A DNA stretch of 64,000 bases from SCGC-AG-212-J23 sp036406675 (lineage in GTDB: Bacteria > Pseudomonadota > Gammaproteobacteria > Burkholderiales > SG8-39): positions 1 through 64,000 of the forward strand of contig DASXAO010000114.1 in assembly GCA_036406675.1 (NCBI GenBank), written 5' to 3'. Every line of letters starts with the position of its first letter. Position 1 is the stretch's first letter. Below are positions 45,506 to 56,366 of the stretch, piece by piece. The notes under the pieces were generated by a model. That model was not told where the DNA came from and ran no database searches. It saw only the letters and a list, made by a program, of their open reading frames with translations. A program made the position numbers and the translations under genes.

Positions 45506-46491
45506 CTTTCGATCAGCATGGCGTCGCCGTACGAGAAGAAGCGGTAGCGCAGGGCGATGGCGTGGTGGTAGGCCTCCAGGATGCGCTCCTTCCCGGCGAA
45601 GGCGCTGACCAGCATGAGCAGCGTCGATTTCGGCAGGTGGAAATTGGTGAGCAGCCGCTTGACCAGCTTGAACTGGAATCCCGGGTAGATGAACAGGTCG
45701 GTTTCGCCCTCGAGGGCGTTGCTGGCGGCGGCGCTCTCGAGCGCGCGCAGGGAGGTGGTGCCGACCGCGAGCACGCGCCGATTTTCGACGGATTTCATTG
45801 TCTCGCGGGAGATCGAGTAGCGCTCGCTGTGCATGCGATGCGCCTCGACCGTGTCGCTGCGCACCGGTTGGAAAGTCCCCGCGCCAACGTGAAGGGTGAG
45901 GCGCAGAATCGCCGCGCCGCGCGCCTCGATCGCCGAAAGGAGCGCCTGGTCGAAGTGCAGGCCGGCGGTCGGCGCGGCCACCGCGCCCGGTACCCGGGCG
46001 TAGACCGTCTGATAGCGCTCCGCGTCCGCTTCGTCGGGAGAATGCGCGATGTAGGGGGGGAGCGGCACGGCGCCGAAGCGCTCGAGCACGCGCTCGACGT
46101 CCTCCTCGAACGCGACGCGGTACAGGTCTTCCTCGCGCGAAACGACGTTTACCCGAAGCTCCCCGCCGACCACGAGCGCCGAGCCGACCGCGGGCGGGTG
46201 GCTCGCCCGGATGAGCGCGAGGGCCTCGCGCGGCGCGACGACGCGCTCGACGAAGAGCTCGATCCTGCCGCCGCTCGCCTTGCGCCCGGCGAGGCGCGCC
46301 TTGATCACGCGGGTGTCGTTGAGGACCAGCGCGTCGCGCCGGTCCACCAGGGCGGGCAGGTCCGACATCCTGAGATCTTCAATCGACCCGCCGGAGGACA
46401 AATGAAGCAGGCGGCTGGCGCTGCGCTCGGGCGCCGGGCGCTGGGCGATGAGCTCGGCCGGCAGCTGGTAGTCGAACTCGGAGACGAGCAT
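45502..46491 (-). CDS. queA: S-adenosylmethionine:tRNA ribosyltransferase-isomerase (QueA)
   Basis: Converts preQ1-tRNA to epoxyqueuosine-tRNA using the ribosyl group of SAM, 329 aa. It starts MLVSEFDYQLPAELIAQRPAPERSASRL (in parts). DTRVIKARL, VAAPTAGLHFD, LHVGAGTFQPV and FHLPKSTLLMLVSAFAG are diagnostic. The ATG lies 8 nt after a TATAAT on minus, so the mRNA may be leaderless; a TTG upstream is unlikely. Confidence 0.96.
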   Translation of the reverse strand: MLVSEFDYQLPAELIAQRPAPERSASRLLHLSSGGSIEDLRMSDLPALVDRRDALVLNDTRVIKARLAGRKASGGRIELFVERVVAPREALALIRASHPPAVGSALVVGGELRVNVVSREEDLYRVAFEEDVERVLERFGAVPLPPYIAHSPDEADAERYQTVYARVPGAVAAPTAGLHFDQALLSAIEARGAAILRLTLHVGAGTFQPVRSDTVEAHRMHSERYSISRETMKSVENRRVLAVGTTSLRALESAAASNALEGETDLFIYPGFQFKLVKRLLTNFHLPKSTLLMLVSAFAGKERILEAYHHAIALRYRFFSYGDAMLIER

Positions 46492-46499
46492 CCGGCGCA

Positions 46500-46507
46500 A
46501 TTATAAT
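46500..46507. promoter_or_regulatory. Shared -10 palindrome (ATTATAAT) for queA and tRNA-Leu
   Basis: ATTATAAT is its own reverse complement, giving a perfect TATAAT on both strands: leftward for queA (start 8 nt away) and rightward for the tRNA gene (47 nt away). RNA polymerase bound one way would exclude the other. Confidence 0.5.
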
Positions 46508-46553
46508 TTTTCATCCCCAGCGGTCAGGCCCATGGGTGACGTGGGGAAACCGC

Positions 46554-46640
46554 GCCGGAATGGCGGAACCGGTAGACGCAGCGGACTCAAAATCCGCCGG
46601 TGGCGACACCATGAGAGTTCGAGTCTCTCTTCCGGCACCA
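46554..46640 (+). tRNA. tRNA-Leu, anticodon CAA
   Basis: Class II tRNA of 87 nt. The acceptor stem is GCCGGAA paired with TTCCGGC, then A and an encoded CCA. The D region is GGCGGAACCGGTAGACGC. The anticodon stem GCGGA / TCCGC holds loop CTCAAAA, giving CAA, which reads UUG codons. The long variable arm CGGTGGCGACACCA-like and T-arm GAGAGTTCGAGTCTCTC are clear. It lies next to queA, though queuosine is not made on this tRNA. Confidence 0.95.
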
Positions 46641-46714
46641 CTTCACACCGCGGGGCCGACTTCGCGGCAATAGGGCCCACTTCACGGCGTAGGGCTCACT
46701 TCAGGGCAACACGG
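46638..46714. repeat. Four degenerate 18-20-bp tandem units starting in the tRNA CCA end
   Basis: Units beginning at 46638, 46656, 46676 and 46695 share a C(C/T)(C/G)ACTTC...GGC core. The first unit uses the tRNA's encoded CCA. Beyond them to the rpfG start no gene is seen, only an A-rich stretch and the rpfG leader. Confidence 0.5.
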
Positions 46715-46807
46715 CCTTAAAAAAAGTGTAAAAGCCGTCGATTTGCTGGACACCGGCGGGGGCGCCCGGCTACCCTTTTTCCCGAGCCAAATCAAACAAC
46801 CGGGGCG

Positions 46808-47904
46808 ATGATGGGCAAGGCGCAGGTGAGGGTTTTGCCTTCGGCGCGCAACACGGTGATGGTGGTCGACGACCAGTCGACCGGCCGGGCCATCCTGGAG
46901 CAGGTGGTGCGCAGCCTGGACGAGCGCGTGGCGGTCGAGGGGTTTGCACGCCCGGTCGACGCCGTGGTGTGGGCGACGCGCCACGTTTCCGACCTGGTGC
47001 TGGTCGACTACATGATGCCCGACATGGACGGCATCGAGTTCGTGAAGCGCCTGCGCGCGCTTCCCGGCTACGAGCACGTGCCGATCGTGATGGTGACGGT
47101 GCACGACGACCGCAAGGTCCGCTATGCGGCGCTCGACGCCGGGATCACCGATTTCCTGACCAAGCCGGTCGACGCGCGCGAATGCCTGGCGCGCTGCCGC
47201 AACCTGCTCACGCTGCGCCGGCAGCAGCTCGCGCTCGAGGACCGCAGGCGGCTGCTCGAGCACATGGTGGAGGACGCCACGCGCGAGGTGCGCGAGCGCG
47301 AGAAGGAGACCCTGCTCAGGCTCGCCCGCGCGGGCGAGTTCCGCGACGAGGAGACGGGCTACCACCTGATCCGCATGGCGCGCTATTCGCGCCTCATCGC
47401 CGGCGCGGTCGGGCTGGAGCGCGACGACGCCGAGACCATCGAGCTCGCCGCGCCGCTGCACGACATCGGCAAGATCGGCATTCCCGACCAGATCCTGCTC
47501 AAGCCGGGCAAGCTGGACGAGGCCGAGTGGGAAATCATGCGCCGCCACCCCCTGATCGGGCACGAGATCCTCAAGGGCAGCGCCTCCAAATACGTGCGGA
47601 TGGGGGCGCTGATCGCCCTGGGCCACCACGAAAGATTCGACGGCACGGGTTATCCCAACGGCCTGGTGGGGGACCATATCCCGCTGTGCGCCCGCATCGT
47701 CGCAGTCGCCGACGTCTACGATGCGCTGACCTCGCCGCGGCCCTACAAGCCGGCGTGGCCGGCGGAGCGGGCGTTCCAGTATCTCGCAGGCCAGCGCGGG
47801 CGCCACTTCGACGCGCGCCTGGTCGATGCCTTCATCAGCCTGCGCAGGGAGATCGCGGAGGTCCAGAGCCAATGGCAGGACCCGGGTCCGGCGGCGGCGA
47901 GCTC

Positions 47905-47908
<4 letters not shown>
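46808..47908 (+). CDS. rpfG: HD-GYP response regulator, RpfG-like cyclic di-GMP phosphodiesterase
   Basis: 366 aa with an N-terminal receiver (phospho-acceptor Asp67 in LVLVDYMMPDMDG) and a C-terminal HD-GYP domain. The HD pair is H218-D219 in LHDIGKIGIP, then HHERFDGTGYP at about 273-283. This family degrades cyclic di-GMP when phosphorylated by its sensor. The next gene is the hybrid kinase, sharing a GTGA overlap, and rpfF is 3.5 kb away, so it is the output of a DSF signalling module. Xanthomonas RpfG is similar in size. Confidence 0.9.
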
Positions 47909-50457
<2,549 letters not shown>

Positions 50458-50471
50458 CTTATTCTCGGCGG

Positions 50472-51380
50472 GTGGACAGTCGCGACGTATCCGACGCGGG
50501 GTCGTTGCCGGTCCGGCTGCGCGCGCCCGACGGCTACGAGCTCGGCGGCGCGTGGTACGCCGGTGACCTGCCCGAGGAGCCCGCCCAGGTGGCGTTACTG
50601 CATTGCGGCGCCGGAATCCCGGCGCTGAGCTACCGCCGCTTCGCGCGCTTTCTTGCGCGTCACGGTATCCCGACCCTGACCTACGACTACCGCGGAATCG
50701 GCCTGTCCCGGCCCGAGCGCCTGCGCGGTTTTTCCGCTTCGATCGAGGACTGGGCCTTCTACGACTGTGCCGGCGGGATCGCGTGGCTGCGCGATCGCTA
50801 TCCGCGCGCCACGATCGTAGGCATCGCGCACTCGATCGGCGCGCTTCTCTTCGGCGGCGCGCCGAACGCAGCCGAGCAGAGCCGGCTCGTGATCATCAGC
50901 GGTCATACCGCGTATTACGGGGACTACGACGCGCGCTACCGGCTGCCGATGACGGTGCTGTGGCACGGCGTGATGCCCGTGACCACTGCGCTCCTGGGCT
51001 ATTTTCCGGCTCGCCGGCTGGGGCTCGGCGAGGACATCCCGGCAAACGTGGCGTTGCGGTGGGCAGGGCGCCGCTCCCCGGAGCTCCGGCCCAGCCGCGA
51101 CGCGCCCTATTACGAGCGCTTCCAGGTGCTGCTCGATCGCTGCGCCGCCCTGCAGCGACCGGCGCTCCTGGTCTCCATCAGCGACGACGCGTTCGCCACG
51201 CCCGCCGGCATCGGCCGGCTCATGGCGTACTACCCGCGCCTGTTCCCGCGGCGGCAGCTCCAGTTCACGCCCGCGGACGCCGGCGTGGGCAGCATCGGCC
51301 ATTTCGGCTTTTTCACCCGGCGCGCGGGCTCGCCGCTCTGGCCGCGCGTGCTCGCCGAGCTGAAGGCGCCGGCGCGCTGA
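50472..51380 (+). CDS. Alpha/beta hydrolase within the DSF cluster
   Basis: 302 aa, no signal peptide. The elbow is IVGIAHSIGALL with Ser in HSIG. The C-terminal GSIGHFGFFTRR is the catalytic His motif of the predicted COG4757-type hydrolases. LLHCGAGIPALSYRRFARFLA is the oxyanion region. It starts 14 bp after the kinase gene and ends 3 bp from convergent rpfF. It could hydrolyse an acyl thioester or ester linked to signal synthesis or turnover, which is inference only. The GTG start is the only one near the kinase stop. Confidence 0.8.
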   Translation: MDSRDVSDAGSLPVRLRAPDGYELGGAWYAGDLPEEPAQVALLHCGAGIPALSYRRFARFLARHGIPTLTYDYRGIGLSRPERLRGFSASIEDWAFYDCAGGIAWLRDRYPRATIVGIAHSIGALLFGGAPNAAEQSRLVIISGHTAYYGDYDARYRLPMTVLWHGVMPVTTALLGYFPARRLGLGEDIPANVALRWAGRRSPELRPSRDAPYYERFQVLLDRCAALQRPALLVSISDDAFATPAGIGRLMAYYPRLFPRRQLQFTPADAGVGSIGHFGFFTRRAGSPLWPRVLAELKAPAR

Positions 51381-51383
51381 GAC

Positions 51384-52319
51384 TCAGGCTGCGGCCTCCG
51401 CAGCCACCCGCCGCTCGTTCAGGACGATGGTCTGACCCGATTCGACGCGCCGTATCTGCGCCCGCACCAGCCGGTGCATCATCTTGAGGTCGCGCTCGGA
51501 CAGGCGCATCGCCGCATCCACCCACAGGCCGACGATGCCGTCGAGCTCCTCGCGGGTGATCGGGTGAATGAACTGCCGCGCGCGGAACACCGCCTGCAGG
51601 CCGTTGCGCCGCTTCGCGTTCTTCGCGATCCAGTTGCGCACTGCGGTCTCGCCCTGGCCGTCGGTCGCGAGCACGTCGACCACGCCCATCCGGTGCAGCT
51701 CGGGTGCGCTCAGGATCCTGCCGGAAACGATCAGCTCTTCGGCGGCGCGCATGCCGATGCGCCGCGCGAGCAGGCTGCACGCGCCCATGCCCGGAAAGAG
51801 GTTGAACAGGATCTCGGGCAGGCCCATCTGCGCGCTCTCCTCGGCGACGATGACGTCGGAGGCGAGCGCGCACTCGAAGCCGCCGCCGAGCGCGTCGCCC
51901 TGGACCAGCACGATCTTGGTCAGCGTCGGGCTGAAGAAGGACTGGGTGCGCGGATAGACGTTGTCGATGCACAGTTTTGCGTACTGCGCGAGGGCCTCGC
52001 GGTCCTGCGTCTTGATGAGCATCGAGAACAGCGCGAGGTCCCCGCCGACATTGAATACGCGCGGGATGCGCGATGCGGTGACGTAGTAGTTCACGGCGTG
52101 GCGCAGGCCATCGACTTCGACCTTGCATTGGTTCGCGACGAGCTCGCGATCGTGCGCGAGGATGTCCTTCAGCAACCCGAGGCTGTAGCAGGGCGCGCCG
52201 TCTCTCGGATTGAAGTAGCCCCACACGGTTCCGGTCGCCGGCTCGAACTCGGTCTGGTATTGCGAGTCGGCTCGTCCGTATGGAATGCAGAGGCCTACAG
52301 TGTCGCGGAGGTTGCTCAT
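51384..52319 (-). CDS. rpfF: DSF synthase RpfF (crotonase fold)
   Basis: Makes cis-2-unsaturated fatty-acid signals from acyl-ACP by combined dehydratase and thioesterase activity, 311 aa. The two catalytic Glu are E149 (GGGFECALASD) and E169 (MGLPEILFNLFPGMGA), spaced 20 apart as in Xanthomonas RpfF (E141 and E161). GGDLALF is the oxyanion region. AAGGAGA precedes the ATG; an upstream frame extension is leader sequence. Confidence 0.92.
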   Translation of the reverse strand: MSNLRDTVGLCIPYGRADSQYQTEFEPATGTVWGYFNPRDGAPCYSLGLLKDILAHDRELVANQCKVEVDGLRHAVNYYVTASRIPRVFNVGGDLALFSMLIKTQDREALAQYAKLCIDNVYPRTQSFFSPTLTKIVLVQGDALGGGFECALASDVIVAEESAQMGLPEILFNLFPGMGACSLLARRIGMRAAEELIVSGRILSAPELHRMGVVDVLATDGQGETAVRNWIAKNAKRRNGLQAVFRARQFIHPITREELDGIVGLWVDAAMRLSERDLKMMHRLVRAQIRRVESGQTIVLNERRVAAEAAA

Positions 52320-52523
52320 CGGTTTCTCCTTCCCCAGAAAGATTGCCCCTCGGGTCGGGGGCACGTGATTCGGCCCGGAGCCGTAGATGGGAGCGGCGCT
52401 CCGGTACCTCCCGCATCCATTAAAACTAGGCGTGACAAATGTCGCAATCAGGGAGTCCCTGAGGTTCTCGTTTCCTGGCGCTGCCCCGTATTCGTGTAAA
52501 TTACCTCGCAAACCCCCCTGCCC
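52320..52523. other. Leader and promoter region between rpfF and a small gene
   Basis: 204 bp with no gene. On minus the rpfF leader contains paired CGGAGC-type stretches that could fold. GTGACAAATGTCGC (about 52431-52444) is an imperfect dyad (GYGACA / TGTCRC) that could bind a regulator. No known riboswitch was recognised. Confidence 0.4.
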
Positions 52524-52760
52524 ATGTATGCAATAGTTTGCAAATCGGACGGATTTCCTATCTGTCGACAGCTTCCGGGTGTAACGCCGGACCCGGTGGT
52601 CACCTGGAACACCGAGGCCGCGGCCACGGCCTTCATCTCGTCGCGGGGCGCGGACGCAGAGTTCGTGCCGGTGCAGCTCACCGACGAAGCGATGGACCGC
52701 CTCGCGCGCGCGATGGGCTGCCCGGTCGAGGCGATGACCTTCGATCCGTACCCGGCCTAG
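52524..52760 (+). CDS. Small hypothetical protein
   Basis: 78 aa, starting MYAIVCKSDGFPICRQL and ending MTFDPYPA, with no signal peptide or membrane segment. A body with FISSRGADAEFVPVQLTDEAMDRLARAMGC (in parts) reads as a compact alpha/beta protein. No family was recognised. It lies between rpfF (divergent) and panC (convergent); a 14-bp tandem repeat follows its stop. Normal codon use suggests it is real. Confidence 0.6.
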   Translation: MYAIVCKSDGFPICRQLPGVTPDPVVTWNTEAAATAFISSRGADAEFVPVQLTDEAMDRLARAMGCPVEAMTFDPYPA

Positions 52761-52761
52761 A

Positions 52762-52789
52762 TCAGAGCTAGAACTTCAGAGCTAGAACT
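52762..52789. repeat. Perfect 14-bp tandem duplication over the panC stop
   Basis: TCAGAGCTAGAACT occurs twice in direct tandem. The second copy holds the panC TAG stop (on minus) and the first duplicates it, so a frame slip would still meet a stop nearby. Confidence 0.85.
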
Positions 52790-53582
52790 CGAGATTGTCG
52801 ATGAGGCGCGTAGCGCCGATTCGCGCCGCGCCGAGCACCACCAGCTCGCGCTCGCCCGCTTGTGGACCCTTCAGATCGGCGCGGCGGCGCACCTCGACGT
52901 AATCGGGCTTCCATCCCTCCGCGGCGAGCCGATGCATTGCCTGCTCGGGCGTGATTTTTTTCACGGTTACCTCGCGCAGGAGCTGGTGCAGCCGCGGCGC
53001 CTTGGAACGCTCGGCCGCCGAGAGGTAGGCGTTGCGCGAGCTCATGGCGAGGCCGTCGGGCTCGCGTACGGTCTCGCCGGCGACGATCTCGATCGCAAGA
53101 TCGAGCTGGCGCACCATCTCGCGCACCACCGCGAGCTGCTGGTAATCCTTCTTGCCGAAGACTGCGGCTGCGGGCTGCACGGCGTTGAAGAGCTTCAGCA
53201 CCACCGTCGACACGCCGTCGAAGAAGCCCGGCCTGAAGCGGCCCTCGAGGTCCTCGCCGAGCGGGCCGGGGTGGACGATCACCGTTTGCGCCTGGGGGTA
53301 GAGCACGTCCTCGGCGGGCGCGAAAAGAAGCTCGACGCCTTCCGCCTCGAGCAGGCGCCGGTCCTGCTCGAAGGTGCGCGGATAGCGCTCGAAATCCTCG
53401 CTCGGCGCGAACTGCAGCCGGTTCACGAAGATGCTCACGGCGACCGCGCGTGCGTGGCGCCGGGCGAGGCGCACCAGCGAAACGTGCCCGGCGTGCAGGT
53501 TGCCCATGGTCGGCACCAATGCGAGCGGCCCGAGCGCCGCGGCGGCGGCGCGCAGCGTGGGGAGCTCGCGCACGATCTTCAT
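52782..53582 (-). CDS. panC: Pantothenate synthetase
   Basis: ATP-dependent joining of pantoate and beta-alanine, 266 aa. Nucleotidylyltransferase motifs are TMGNLHAGHVSLVRLA (HxGH), VNRLQFAPSEDFERYPRT, and LAMSSRNAYLS (KMSKS-like). FGKKDYQQLAVVREMV is the pantoate and ATP region. It is the last gene of a minus operon, overlapping the dNK gene by 4 bp. panB and panD are not visible. Confidence 0.96.
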   Translation of the reverse strand: MKIVRELPTLRAAAAALGPLALVPTMGNLHAGHVSLVRLARRHARAVAVSIFVNRLQFAPSEDFERYPRTFEQDRRLLEAEGVELLFAPAEDVLYPQAQTVIVHPGPLGEDLEGRFRPGFFDGVSTVVLKLFNAVQPAAAVFGKKDYQQLAVVREMVRQLDLAIEIVAGETVREPDGLAMSSRNAYLSAAERSKAPRLHQLLREVTVKKITPEQAMHRLAAEGWKPDYVEVRRRADLKGPQAGERELVVLGAARIGATRLIDNLEF

Positions 53583-54211
53583 CCCAGGCTGAAGAACTCG
53601 CGCCGGCTGCGCATGCCGCGGATGCGCGACACCAGCAGCTCGAAGTCCGCCTCGCGCTCCACGAAGTTGAGATTGTCCGAGTTCACCGTGAGGACCGGCG
53701 CCGCGCTGTAGTGATAGAAAAAGCGCGCATAGCTTTCGGCGAGCAGCGCCAGGTATTCCTCGGAGATGCCGCGCTCGAACGCCGCGGCGCGCCGGCGCAC
53801 GCGTTCGGCGAGCACCGGGGGTTGCGCCTGCAGGTAGACCACGAGGTCGGGCGCGGGCGCCTGCGGCCGCAGCGCCTCGTAGATCTTGTGGTACAGGGCG
53901 AACTCGTCGGCCGACAGCGTGACGCGCGCGAACAGCAGGTCCTTGTCGAGCAGGAAATCCGCGACCGTCGGCCGCGCGAACAGGTCGGGCTGCTTGAGCG
54001 GCTCGACCATGCGCGCGCGCTGGAACAGGAAGAAGAGCTGCGCCGGAAGGGCGTAGCGCGCCATGTCCTGATAGAAGCGCGCGATGAACGGATTTTCCGC
54101 CGGCTGCTCGAGCAGCAGCTCCGCCGCAAACCGCGGCGCAAGGCGCCGCGCGAGGCTCGTCTTGCCGGCGCCGATCGGCCCTTCCACCACCAGGTAGCGA
54201 AACCTATCCAC
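53579..54211 (-). CDS. Deoxynucleoside kinase family protein
   Basis: 210 aa. The P-loop is YLVVEGPIGAGKTSLAR. The family body has LLEQPAENPFIARFY, LFFLFQRARMVEPL and DFLLDKDLLFARVTL. It would phosphorylate a deoxynucleoside for salvage. Its start overlaps the DUF486 gene and its end overlaps panC, both within the operon. Confidence 0.9.
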   Translation of the reverse strand: MDRFRYLVVEGPIGAGKTSLARRLAPRFAAELLLEQPAENPFIARFYQDMARYALPAQLFFLFQRARMVEPLKQPDLFARPTVADFLLDKDLLFARVTLSADEFALYHKIYEALRPQAPAPDLVVYLQAQPPVLAERVRRRAAAFERGISEEYLALLAESYARFFYHYSAAPVLTVNSDNLNFVEREADFELLVSRIRGMRSRREFFSLG

Positions 54212-54554
54212 GGAAGACGAAGTACACGGCGCCCATGATGCACAGCGACGCCCAGAGATAGTCGAGCTTGATCGGCTGCTTCATGTAGAGGATGGCGAAG
54301 GGCACGAATACGGCGAGCGTGATCGCTTCCTGCATGATCTTGAGCTGGGGTAGCGTGAGCGCGGTGAAGCCGATGCGGTTGGCCGGCACCTGCAGCAGGT
54401 ACTCGAAAAGGGCGATGCCCCAGCTCGCGAACGCCGCCACCCACCAGGGCCAGGTCGCGAGGTTTTTCAGGTGGGCGTACCAGGCGAAGGTCATGAACAC
54501 GTTGGAGGCCACGAGCAGCGCGGCCGCGGCTACGACCGGCGAAAGCTGGATCAC
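54204..54554 (-). CDS. DUF486-family small membrane protein
   Basis: 116 aa with four likely membrane helices, matching the DUF486 (DMT superfamily-like) pattern ASNVFMTFAWYAHLKNL, WGIALFEYLLQVPANRIG and LKIMQEAITLAVFVPFA. The GTG overlapping the folK stop (GTGA) is preferred over an upstream GTG inside folK. Physiological role unknown. Confidence 0.85.
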   Translation of the reverse strand: MIQLSPVVAAAALLVASNVFMTFAWYAHLKNLATWPWWVAAFASWGIALFEYLLQVPANRIGFTALTLPQLKIMQEAITLAVFVPFAILYMKQPIKLDYLWASLCIMGAVYFVFRG

Positions 54555-55030
54555 CCGAGCTTCTCCACGCTCCGGTGATTGCACTTTTCCAGAAGGTCCC
54601 GCGCCGGGCCCTGCCGCGGAATGACGACGTTCGGGGCGATTTCAAGCAGCGGCATCAGCACGAAAGCGCGCTCGTGCATGCGCGGATGCGGCACCTTCAG
54701 ATTTTCCGTGTCGATGACGGCGTTTCCGAACAAGAGCACATCCAGGTCCAGCGTGCGCGGCGCGTTGGCGAAGCTGCGGCTGCGGCCGTGGCGCGCCTCG
54801 ATCTCGTGCAGCTCGGCGAGCAGGCGCTCGGCCGGCAGGCCGGTCTCGATCTGCGCCACCGCGTTCACGAAGCTCGGCTGGTCAGCGTAGCCGAGCGGCT
54901 CTGACCGGTACAGCGAGGAAGCGCGCACCACGCGAGTATGCGGGATGGCGTCGAGTTCCCGGAAGGCCTCGCGCACCTGGCGCTGCGGGTCGCCCAGGTT
55001 GGCGCCCAGGCCCACGAACGACGCCGTCAC
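54551..55030 (-). CDS. folK: 2-amino-4-hydroxy-6-hydroxymethyldihydropteridine pyrophosphokinase
   Basis: Folate biosynthesis enzyme transferring pyrophosphate from ATP, 159 aa. It starts SFVGLGANLGDPQRQVREAF and has SSLYRSEPLGYADQPSFVNAV, RTLDLDVLLFGN and VPHPRMHERAFVLMPL, all diagnostic. The GTG start overlaps the pcnB stop (GTGA). Confidence 0.95.
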   Translation of the reverse strand: MTASFVGLGANLGDPQRQVREAFRELDAIPHTRVVRASSLYRSEPLGYADQPSFVNAVAQIETGLPAERLLAELHEIEARHGRSRSFANAPRTLDLDVLLFGNAVIDTENLKVPHPRMHERAFVLMPLLEIAPNVVIPRQGPARDLLEKCNHRSVEKLG

Positions 55031-56352
55031 GCCGCCTCGGGCGTCGGCGCGGCCGCCGGGCGCTTCTTGCGCCGGCGGCGCCTGCGCTTGCGGGCTCCAC
55101 TCTCGGGCAGCAGCATGGCCTTGCGCGACTCGGCGTCGGCGTTCTGGAATGCGCGCCACCACTCTTCGAGGTCCGCGGGCACCTCACCGCTCGACGCGCG
55201 CAGCGCGAGGAAGTCGTAGGCCATGCGAAAGCGCGGCGCTTCCAGAAGGCGGAACGCGCGGCTGCCGGAGCGCTGCTCGAAGCGCGGCTGCATCGCCCAC
55301 ACCTCGCGCATGGTGGCGGTGAGCTTGCGGGTGATGGCGAGCTTCGCGCACTGGGTGTCGAGGACCTCGTCCATCGCGGCTTCCAGCGCGGGCAGCTCGC
55401 GTTCGCCACGCCCCTGGCGCGCCTTCCAGGCCGCGAGCACCTCGTGCCAGAGCAGCGCCGCGAACAGGAACGCGGGCGATACCGGGCGCTCGGCAAGCAC
55501 GCGCTCGTCGGTCTGCGCGAGCGCCAGGGTCACGAAGCGCTCGCCGAGCGGCTGCTCGAGGATCACGTCCAGGAGCGGCAGCAGCCCCTTGTGCAGGCCG
55601 ACGTCGCGCAGCTGCCGCAGGCAGGCGCTGGCGTGCCCGGACAGCAGCAGCTTGAGCATCTCGTCGAAGAGCCGCGCCGGCGGCACGCGCTCCATGAGCG
55701 GCGCGAGGCGGCGGATCGGCTCGCGCGTCTGCGCCTCCAGGGTGAGGCCGAGCTTCGCCGCGAGCCGCACCGCCCGCAGCATCCGCACCGGATCTTCGCG
55801 ATAGCGCGTCTCCGGATCGCCGATCACGCGCAGCATGCGCTTCTTCAGGTCGTCCAGCCCGCCGTGGAGGTCGACGATCTCCTGCGTCGCCGGGTCGTAA
55901 TACAGCGCGTTCACCGTGAAGTCGCGGCGCCGGGCGTCCTCCTCCTGGGTGCCGAACACGTTGTCGCGCAGCACCCGGCCATGCTCGTCCTTCTCGGCCG
56001 TCCCGGCATCCGCGCCGCGAAACGTCGAGACCTCCACGGTGTCGCCGCCGAGCATCACGTGGACGAGGCGGAAGCGCCGGCCGATGATGAGGGCGCGGCG
56101 GAAGAGCGGCCGGATCTGCTCCGGGCGCGCGTCGGTGGCCACGTCGAAGTCCTTCGGCGTGATGCCAAGCAGGAGGTCGCGCACCGCGCCGCCGACGACA
56201 TGGGCCGAAAAGCCCGCTTCGCGAAGCGCCGCGCACACCTTGCTCGCCGACGGACTGATGGCTTCGCGGCCGAGGCCGTGCCTTTCCAGCGGCACCCGCT
56301 GCGGGTTTTCGGCGGGCAGCCCGAGCACCCGCCGTATGAACCTCTTGATCAT
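55027..56352 (-). CDS. pcnB: Poly(A) polymerase I
   Basis: Adds 3' A tails to RNA, 441 aa. The nucleotidyltransferase core is VVGGAVRDLLLGITPKDFDVATDA, with the Asp pair in DFDV, then RRDFTVNALYYDP. The C-terminus is a highly basic tail (GARKRRRRRRKK). Bacterial CCA-adding enzymes are similar, but the tail and the pcnB-folK pairing favour poly(A) polymerase. Confidence 0.93.
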   Translation of the reverse strand: MIKRFIRRVLGLPAENPQRVPLERHGLGREAISPSASKVCAALREAGFSAHVVGGAVRDLLLGITPKDFDVATDARPEQIRPLFRRALIIGRRFRLVHVMLGGDTVEVSTFRGADAGTAEKDEHGRVLRDNVFGTQEEDARRRDFTVNALYYDPATQEIVDLHGGLDDLKKRMLRVIGDPETRYREDPVRMLRAVRLAAKLGLTLEAQTREPIRRLAPLMERVPPARLFDEMLKLLLSGHASACLRQLRDVGLHKGLLPLLDVILEQPLGERFVTLALAQTDERVLAERPVSPAFLFAALLWHEVLAAWKARQGRGERELPALEAAMDEVLDTQCAKLAITRKLTATMREVWAMQPRFEQRSGSRAFRLLEAPRFRMAYDFLALRASSGEVPADLEEWWRAFQNADAESRKAMLLPESGARKRRRRRRKKRPAAAPTPEAA

Positions 56353-56366
56353 CGAGGGCCGGGATT

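Noticed and set aside
46554..46807. tRNA-Leu as the attachment site of an integrated element
   Set aside because: No integrase, no second copy of the tRNA 3' end and no island-like genes are present; only short degenerate repeats.
52320..52460. Possible cyclic di-GMP riboswitch in the rpfF leader
   Set aside because: Some GC-rich pairing exists, but the conserved GEMM positions could not be matched by eye.
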